Shown in pieces: positions 58,745 to 64,000 of a stretch of DNA of 64,000 nucleotides. The translations under genes and the position numbers were made by a program. The stretch lies in assembly GCF_026016465.1 (NCBI RefSeq), contig NZ_CP100390.1:186001-250000 (forward strand), written 5' to 3'. The DNA is from Alkalimarinus alittae. Lineage in GTDB: Bacteria; Pseudomonadota; Gammaproteobacteria; Pseudomonadales; Oleiphilaceae. Numbering within the stretch: position 1 is the first letter of the stretch; every line of letters starts with the position of its first letter. The notes beneath the pieces were generated by a model. It was not told the DNA's origin, searched no databases, and worked only from the letters and a program-made list of their open reading frames with translations.

Positions 58745-61700
58745 TTAGCTTTCTTCTTGGGGTGCTTTACCACGATAAAGCGCCTTTAAATCTTCCAAAA
58801 TCATATAATTCACCGGCACTAAAATCAGCGTAATAGCCGTGGCGAAGATAATCCCAAAGCCAAGGGAGACCGCCATGGGAATTAAAAACTGTGCCTGTGT
58901 ACTCTTCTCAAACATCAACGGCATAAGACCAGCAAAGGTGGTCAACGATGTTAACAGTACAGGGCGAAAACGCGCAGCGCCTGCGTTACTAATCGCCAAT
59001 AACATCTGTTGGCTATTTTTGCTATGCCGGTTGATATAGTCGACTAACACCAAACTATCGTTCACCACTACGCCAGATAGTGCCAATATCCCCATCAGGC
59101 TTAGCAGTGTTAAATCCATCCCCATAATCCAGTGACCCATGACCGCGCCCATGGCGCCAAAGGGAATCACTGACATCACTATAAAGGGCTGTAGATAAGA
59201 GCCAAAGGGAATGGCCAGTAGTGCGTAAATCACAAATAGCAGCCCTATTAACCCTAGCCATAAGCTATGGAAAGACTCTTCTTGCTCCCGGGCTTCACCC
59301 TCTAGCGTATAACTCACACCCGGATAGCGGGGTAATGTTTCTTCAAGAAATTGATTGATGTCGCGCTTGATGGCTTCAATATCCGCTTCTTGCTTGTTGA
59401 TATCGGCGGTTATATTCAGCGTGCGGGCACGATCAATTCTTGTAATAGACGCGGGGCTGGTACTAGGTTGAAGCTCTGCCACTTGATCAAATGGCACTTC
59501 ATAGCCTGTTGAAGTACGAATTAGCATGGTGTCGAGATTATTTAGCGAGGCGCGCTCGCTAGCAGGGTAGCGTACCATGACCTTGACATCATCACGGCCA
59601 CGCTGAATGCGCTGAACCTCATAACCCCAGAAGGCGCGACGTACTTGTTGGGTAATATCGGACAGCGTAATGCCGAGTAAGTCGGCGGTCGGTTTGAGTT
59701 TAATTCGTAACTCTTGTTTACCATCAGAGAGACTATCACCAATATCAAACACGTTGGGATACTTACTCAGTAATTGCTTTAACTGATCAGCCACTGCACG
59801 CAAGTCCTGAAAACTTTGCCCACTAAGCTGTACATCAATAGGGTCGCCGGTACGGCCTATTTCGGCTCGATAGGTTAATGATTCAGCGCCAGGGATATCA
59901 CCGATCATTTCTCGCCATTCGTTCGCCAATTGGGTGCTGCGAATATCCATTGTTCGAGTTTCGGGAGATTCGACTTCAAAAAACACACGCCCTTTATTGG
60001 TATTGCCGCTGCCAGTACCGCCGGCATGGCCGGTTGAGGAAAGAATATTTTTGATCACCGATTTGCCGTTCTCATCTCGATACTTGTCTTGAAGTTGTTG
60101 AGCGGCTTCGCTCATTTTTTGGATGTATTGATCGGTTGTTTCAAAGGCTGTGCCTGCCGGCATGGTGAGGTATGCGCGTGCGGTTTCGCTTTCCACTCTA
60201 GGGAAAAATATAAACTTGGTCCAACCGCTGGTGATCAGCGCAATGATGATAATTCCCGTGCCGATAAACAGTGATAAGGTAAGGTATCGGTGCGCAAGTG
60301 CTTGCTTTAGAACAGGGCGGTAGTATTTAAGAATGGCCTTTTCTAAACCGTTCGCAATACTTTGCTGTACGCGCATAAAGCGCCCCTGTTGGGCTGGGTC
60401 TGAAGGGAGTTTTTTTAGATGCCTTAAATGGGCCGGTAAAATCCACTTTGATTCAACCAATGAAAAAAGTAACACGGGCACGACAATAAGCGGTATCTGA
60501 CCAAATAATACGCTACGGCGGCCTTCGATAAGCGCTAACGGTATAAATGCTGCAATGGTGGTGAGTATGCCAAACGTGACCGGAACAGAAACCTCTTGGG
60601 TGCCGCGTATCACGGCTTCCATCGGATCATCGTTACGTTGGATGTGAGCGTAGATATTTTCTCCAGTGACGATAGCATCATCCACCACGATGCCGAGCAC
60701 GAGAATAAAGGCAAAAAGGCTAAATATATTTAGGCTGACATCAAAAAACGGCATGGTTAAAAAACCGCCCATAAAACTAACGGGAATCCCCACGCAGACC
60801 CAAAAAGCTACGGCCGGTCGGAGAAATAACGCAAGCAACACGAGAACAAGAAAGCCCCCCTGAACGGCACTATTAATCAATGTGTTAAGGCGACCTTTGA
60901 CGATTCGGGAGCTATCGCGCCAGTAACCTACCGAGATTCCGTCGGGCATTCTTTGGTCTGCTTCAGCCACATACGCCTTAACGGCATCGGCTATCTCAAT
61001 GGCGCTTTGGTTGCCGACTCGATAGACTTCAACGAGAATGCCTTGTCGGTTATTGAAGCGAATTTTAACGGGGTCTTCTTCAAAACCATCGTTGATATTA
61101 GCGAGCTCTTTTAAGGTGATGCGAGTGCCGTCTTGGCGCGTTAAGATGGTTATTTTCTCGAAATCTTCTTGTTGATAGGCCTGCCCTTTGGTGCGGATTA
61201 ATACTTCTCCGCCTGCTGTTCTTACACTGCCTGCAGAGAGGTCAATGGAGCCGCCTTTAACCGCTGATGCGATATCATCCATCGAGAGGTTATACTCACG
61301 TAAAATACGCTCTGGCACTTCAATAGCGATCTCGTAGGCACGAGTGGATTCGACAAAAACCTGTGTAACTTCGGGTAAGCTGTTGAGTTCATCTCTTACT
61401 TGTTCAGCGACGACGCGGAGTTCTTTTTCTGACTGCTTGCCAGACACTACGACACTGATCACTTCACGTTTATACTCAGAAATAGCAATCGAAGGGCGGT
61501 CGGCATCAGCGGGGAAGTTGTTAATAGAATCTACCCGACTTTTGATATCATTAAGCAGGTCGCGCTTGTCGTAGCCGTCTTCTAGTTCTGCCGTTACCAC
61601 ACCGGCGCCTTCAAATGACTTGGAGGTAATTTTTTCAATGCCTTCGAGGTCAAAAATGGCCTCTTCAATAAGAATTGAGACGCCTTCTTCGATCTCTTCA

Positions 61701-61873
61701 GGCGACGCCGACGCATAACCGACCGCGATGTTGATGGCGTCTCGCTCGATACTGGGGAAGACTTCTAATGGGATTAATTTCGCTAAGGAGAAACTGCCTA
61801 ACCCTATCAGCGTCATCATTAATAAGTTGGCGGCAACGGCGTTACGCGCAAACCAAGCAATAAGACCGTGCAT
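58745..61873 (-). CDS. RND-family efflux transporter, inner-membrane subunit
   Basis: A 1042-aa protein with the 12-helix RND layout: N-terminal helix (AANLLMMTLIGLGSFSLAKL), large periplasmic loop, central block with VDDAIVTGENIYAHIQ (proton-relay Asp in the GIVVDDAIV motif), second loop, and final helices with GVVVNDSLVLVDYINRHSK. Unlike AcrB it has a single Asp pair position conserved as VVDDA and the companion motif VVNDS, typical of the MdtBC/AcrF-like environmental RND group. It pumps hydrophobic compounds out using the proton gradient. Its ATG overlaps the adaptor stop (TAATG), and AGGAG lies upstream. Confidence 0.93.
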   Translation of the reverse strand: MHGLIAWFARNAVAANLLMMTLIGLGSFSLAKLIPLEVFPSIERDAINIAVGYASASPEEIEEGVSILIEEAIFDLEGIEKITSKSFEGAGVVTAELEDGYDKRDLLNDIKSRVDSINNFPADADRPSIAISEYKREVISVVVSGKQSEKELRVVAEQVRDELNSLPEVTQVFVESTRAYEIAIEVPERILREYNLSMDDIASAVKGGSIDLSAGSVRTAGGEVLIRTKGQAYQQEDFEKITILTRQDGTRITLKELANINDGFEEDPVKIRFNNRQGILVEVYRVGNQSAIEIADAVKAYVAEADQRMPDGISVGYWRDSSRIVKGRLNTLINSAVQGGFLVLVLLALFLRPAVAFWVCVGIPVSFMGGFLTMPFFDVSLNIFSLFAFILVLGIVVDDAIVTGENIYAHIQRNDDPMEAVIRGTQEVSVPVTFGILTTIAAFIPLALIEGRRSVLFGQIPLIVVPVLLFSLVESKWILPAHLRHLKKLPSDPAQQGRFMRVQQSIANGLEKAILKYYRPVLKQALAHRYLTLSLFIGTGIIIIALITSGWTKFIFFPRVESETARAYLTMPAGTAFETTDQYIQKMSEAAQQLQDKYRDENGKSVIKNILSSTGHAGGTGSGNTNKGRVFFEVESPETRTMDIRSTQLANEWREMIGDIPGAESLTYRAEIGRTGDPIDVQLSGQSFQDLRAVADQLKQLLSKYPNVFDIGDSLSDGKQELRIKLKPTADLLGITLSDITQQVRRAFWGYEVQRIQRGRDDVKVMVRYPASERASLNNLDTMLIRTSTGYEVPFDQVAELQPSTSPASITRIDRARTLNITADINKQEADIEAIKRDINQFLEETLPRYPGVSYTLEGEAREQEESFHSLWLGLIGLLFVIYALLAIPFGSYLQPFIVMSVIPFGAMGAVMGHWIMGMDLTLLSLMGILALSGVVVNDSLVLVDYINRHSKNSQQMLLAISNAGAARFRPVLLTSLTTFAGLMPLMFEKSTQAQFLIPMAVSLGFGIIFATAITLILVPVNYMILEDLKALYRGKAPQEES

Positions 61874-63051
61874 TATTGACTCCTAATGGTTACGCGTGTG
61901 CCAGACACAGGGTTACCCAGCGGGGTTGTGACCAACCACTCTCCGGGGTTGAGGTTGTTGCTGATCACCGCATGGGTTTCATCCGACCAGATAACCTCTA
62001 CATTGCGACGGACTAACAACTTATTTTCAACCAGTACCACGGTTTTACCTTGGTAAAGTGCTGAACGGGGTATCACAAAGACGTTGTCTATCGTATTGGC
62101 GGTGATGACAGCTTCGATAAATTGACCAATTTTTAGGGGGGGGGTGCCATCGTCGCGCTGGCGATAAGGATCGTTTAGCTGGGCAATTACGTAGAGTTGG
62201 CGGTTATTGCTATCAAGGGTACTTTCGGCTCGACTGATAAAGCCCTCCCACTTAAACGTTTTGTGCCCTTGTCTGGCGATCATCTCGACATGAGGCCCTT
62301 TTACTGGCGAAGTGTCGTTGCCTCGGTACTGCTCAGGAATGGATAAGTATCCTACTTGTTGTGGGCCTAGTGGTAGGCGTATTTCTATGTAGTCAGTGGC
62401 GTAGATATTAGCGAGTTCGGTATTGGTTGATACGAACTGTCCGACATCGACTTTTTTATCCACAATTCTGCCCGCATACGGCGCTGATATTTCAGTACGT
62501 TGCAGGTCGAGTTTGGCTTTATCGAGGGAGGCTTTGGCCGACGCGACCTTGGCGCTAGCGGCGGCAAGTTGGGGTTTACGGAGGACCAGCTCAGAGGCTT
62601 GCTGACCCTTACCGATACGCTGCCAGTTGGCTTCTGCTTGCTGGCCTCGAGCGCGTTCTTCTTCTAGTTCAAATTGCGCTTGAATAAGGTCTGATTCTGC
62701 CATCGTCACTGCAGCAATATAATCTCGATCGTCAATTTGAGCAAGAGTCTCTCCGGCCTCAAAAAAACCGCCATTCTGAAATTGCGGTGAAACCTGAGTG
62801 AGTGTGCCAGATACTTGAGATACCAAGGTGCCTTCTGTTCTGGGGCGAACCTCACCATATGCGTTAAGTTTTACAGTGTAAGAACTGCGAACAAGGGGAA
62901 TGGCATCGACATTAAGTTGTGCTTGTTTGGCTTGCGGTGCTTTGCGGGCCTGAGTCGGGTTTTGGTTGATGGTAAACGCAGCCGCAGCGGAGATAGCCAA
63001 AATGATGATAGGCAGAAGTACTTTTAGGCTTTGTTTTGCTAGAGGGTTCAT
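61873..63051 (-). CDS. RND periplasmic adaptor (membrane-fusion protein)
   Basis: A 392-aa protein with an N-terminal signal anchor (LLPIIILAISAAAAFTI), a split lipoyl domain (VSQVSGTLTQVSPQFQNGGF and ISAPYAGRIVDKKVDVGQFV), an alpha-helical hairpin rich in Gln/Ala (about residues 110-175), and beta-barrel and membrane-proximal domains. It links the RND pump to the outer-membrane channel. The start ATG overlaps the channel gene stop (ATGA). A run of nine C on its coding strand (62136-62144) encodes part of GTPPLK and is a likely slippage site. Confidence 0.93.
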   Translation of the reverse strand: MNPLAKQSLKVLLPIIILAISAAAAFTINQNPTQARKAPQAKQAQLNVDAIPLVRSSYTVKLNAYGEVRPRTEGTLVSQVSGTLTQVSPQFQNGGFFEAGETLAQIDDRDYIAAVTMAESDLIQAQFELEEERARGQQAEANWQRIGKGQQASELVLRKPQLAAASAKVASAKASLDKAKLDLQRTEISAPYAGRIVDKKVDVGQFVSTNTELANIYATDYIEIRLPLGPQQVGYLSIPEQYRGNDTSPVKGPHVEMIARQGHKTFKWEGFISRAESTLDSNNRQLYVIAQLNDPYRQRDDGTPPLKIGQFIEAVITANTIDNVFVIPRSALYQGKTVVLVENKLLVRRNVEVIWSDETHAVISNNLNPGEWLVTTPLGNPVSGTRVTIRSQ

Positions 63052-64000
63052 TTACTCAAAAATCCTTTGGTCAGGTCAGTACTGGTTTTTTGTTTGGCGT
63101 CTTGCTGGTTGGATGTGTCATCGACAAATGCGCCTCCCAGTGCCAAGTAAAGGTTGATGCGGTTTTGTAGGCGCTGATTGCGCACGTCAATCTCTGTGCT
63201 TTGAGCATCGAACGAACGGCGCTGTGATTCGAGTACTGTTACGAAGTTTAGTAAACCACTTTGGTATTGATCAAAGGCCAGATCTTCAGCGGCTTGTGAT
63301 TCTTCAGACGCGGTCTTTAGTGCGGCTTCTTGCTGTTGTAATAAGGTTTCATTAATAAGGCCGGCTTCGACTTCTTGAAAGGCATTTAACAGCGCTTGAT
63401 TATAATTGGCTTCAGCCATTTTTATATTGGCGACGGCTCGTTCTTCTTCTGCTTCAAGCCGACCACTATCGAAAATCGGGGCAGTCAGGCCTCCAAATAC
63501 CGACCAAACTAAATAGTCGCTACTGACTAAGTTACTCAGGTCGTTTGACCGCGTGCCAACGTCGCCAGTTAAGGTCAACCGTGGGAATCGGTCAGCATGT
63601 GCGGCGGCTGCGAGCTCATTGGTTGATGCCAAGCGTTTTTGGCTGGCGATTAAATCGGGTCTTCGCTGTAACAACTCAGAAGGTAGTCCGCTAGGAATAG
63701 GTGAACGGAGCGGTGTTAGGGTTGAGGTACTGTTGATAAGTCCTTCTGGATACTGGCCTAACAGTATTTCAAGTGTTCGCCTTGCACTCAGTAGGTCGGA
63801 GCGTCGATTGGCAATGCGCGCTTGCTCACCGGCCACATCTGCACGGGCTAAATACACATCAAGAGCATCCCTCAGACCTAATTTGAAGTCTTCTTCAATG
63901 GTGATTAAGTTGTCGCTTAAATTTAGTAACCGCTGTTCAACGAGGTTAAGCTGTAGTTGTGCTTCCGTGAGGTTAAACCAGCTTCTTGCCACGCTAGCAG
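63048..64000 (-). CDS. TolC/NodT-type outer-membrane efflux channel, C-terminal part
   Basis: The frame is open to the right window edge, so only the last ~317 residues are present. Family features are LLQRRPDLIASQKRLASTNE (the classical second-repeat start), the long coiled-coil helices with LEAEEERAVANIKMAEANYN, and FDQYQSGLLNFVTVLESQ. It forms the outer-membrane exit duct of the RND system whose adaptor and pump genes follow. Overlaps the adaptor gene by 4 bp. Confidence 0.92.
   Translation of the reverse strand, partial: ASVARSWFNLTEAQLQLNLVEQRLLNLSDNLITIEEDFKLGLRDALDVYLARADVAGEQARIANRRSDLLSARRTLEILLGQYPEGLINSTSTLTPLRSPIPSGLPSELLQRRPDLIASQKRLASTNELAAAAHADRFPRLTLTGDVGTRSNDLSNLVSSDYLVWSVFGGLTAPIFDSGRLEAEEERAVANIKMAEANYNQALLNAFQEVEAGLINETLLQQQEAALKTASEESQAAEDLAFDQYQSGLLNFVTVLESQRRSFDAQSTEIDVRNQRLQNRINLYLALGGAFVDDTSNQQDAKQKTSTDLTKGFLSK

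Noticed and set aside
1-64000. Mobile element, prophage, CRISPR array, tRNA or rRNA
   Set aside because: I looked for integrase/transposase motifs, repeated spacers and cloverleaf patterns and found none; only small REP-like repeats are present.

Overview
The window looks like the chromosome of a free-living, probably marine gammaproteobacterium of the Pseudomonadales/Oceanospirillales type. The evidence is the pairing of fpr with a divergent finR-like LysR gene, the single-polypeptide FadE (812 aa), a FadL porin, malate:quinone oxidoreductase, a DesA3/DesB-type desaturase with its own reductase, a complete Fur-controlled heme-uptake locus, and REP-like elements built on TGTAGGAGC, similar to those of Pseudomonas. 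I cannot name the genus. I saw no tRNA, rRNA, CRISPR array, integrase, transposase or phage gene; the window is mostly core and lipid/redox metabolism with a patchier accessory stretch at about 46-58 kb.

Layout. 0-6.6 kb: the start of a Baeyer-Villiger-type monooxygenase with a divergent AraC regulator; a sulfatase gene interrupted by one in-frame TGA; a periplasmic HAD phosphatase; fpr/finR. 6.9-14.4 kb: NDH-2, a 47-codon small gene, a Tim44-domain membrane protein, mqo, fadE and a flavodoxin-fold protein. 14.6-20 kb: a tightly coupled operon of a DUF2760 protein and two divergent Hsp70-family proteins. 20-28.5 kb: LysE exporter, orphan solute-binding protein, UspA, SIMPL protein, small membrane and lipoproteins, an MFS exporter, an alpha/beta hydrolase and FadL.

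28.9-32.5 kb: a four-gene envelope operon of unknown role (large lipoprotein, CC-containing outer-membrane barrel, CPIC thioredoxin-fold lipoprotein, TlpA-like protein). 32.7-37.5 kb: three co-directional lipid genes, namely a 703-residue protein whose C-terminal half resembles cyanobacterial acyl-ACP reductase (catalytic Cys retained), a 2Fe-2S ferredoxin reductase and an acyl-CoA desaturase. 37.6-46.2 kb: lytic transglycosylase, then the heme locus: hutZ, hutX and the TonB-dependent receptor on the minus strand, and tonB-exbB-exbD-hutBCD on the plus strand, with a Fur box between them.

46.5-58 kb: DUF1254/1214 protein, SYLF-like lipoprotein, phospholipase-D-like lipoprotein, a MetA/SphA-type barrel, a patatin-like lipoprotein, a second sulfatase wrecked by two deletions, a frameshift and a nonsense codon, an octaheme cytochrome with HEAT/TPR-like C-terminus, and a small heat-shock protein. 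58.2-64 kb: O6-alkylguanine-DNA methyltransferase and an RND tripartite efflux operon cut by the window end.

Themes: lipid handling (FadL, FadE, desaturase, acyl reductase-like protein, three lipase/phospholipase-type proteins), respiratory redox chemistry, iron/heme acquisition and proteostasis. Both sulfatase genes are disrupted. Two families of small palindromic repeats lie between genes, and one supplies the stop codons of two unrelated genes.
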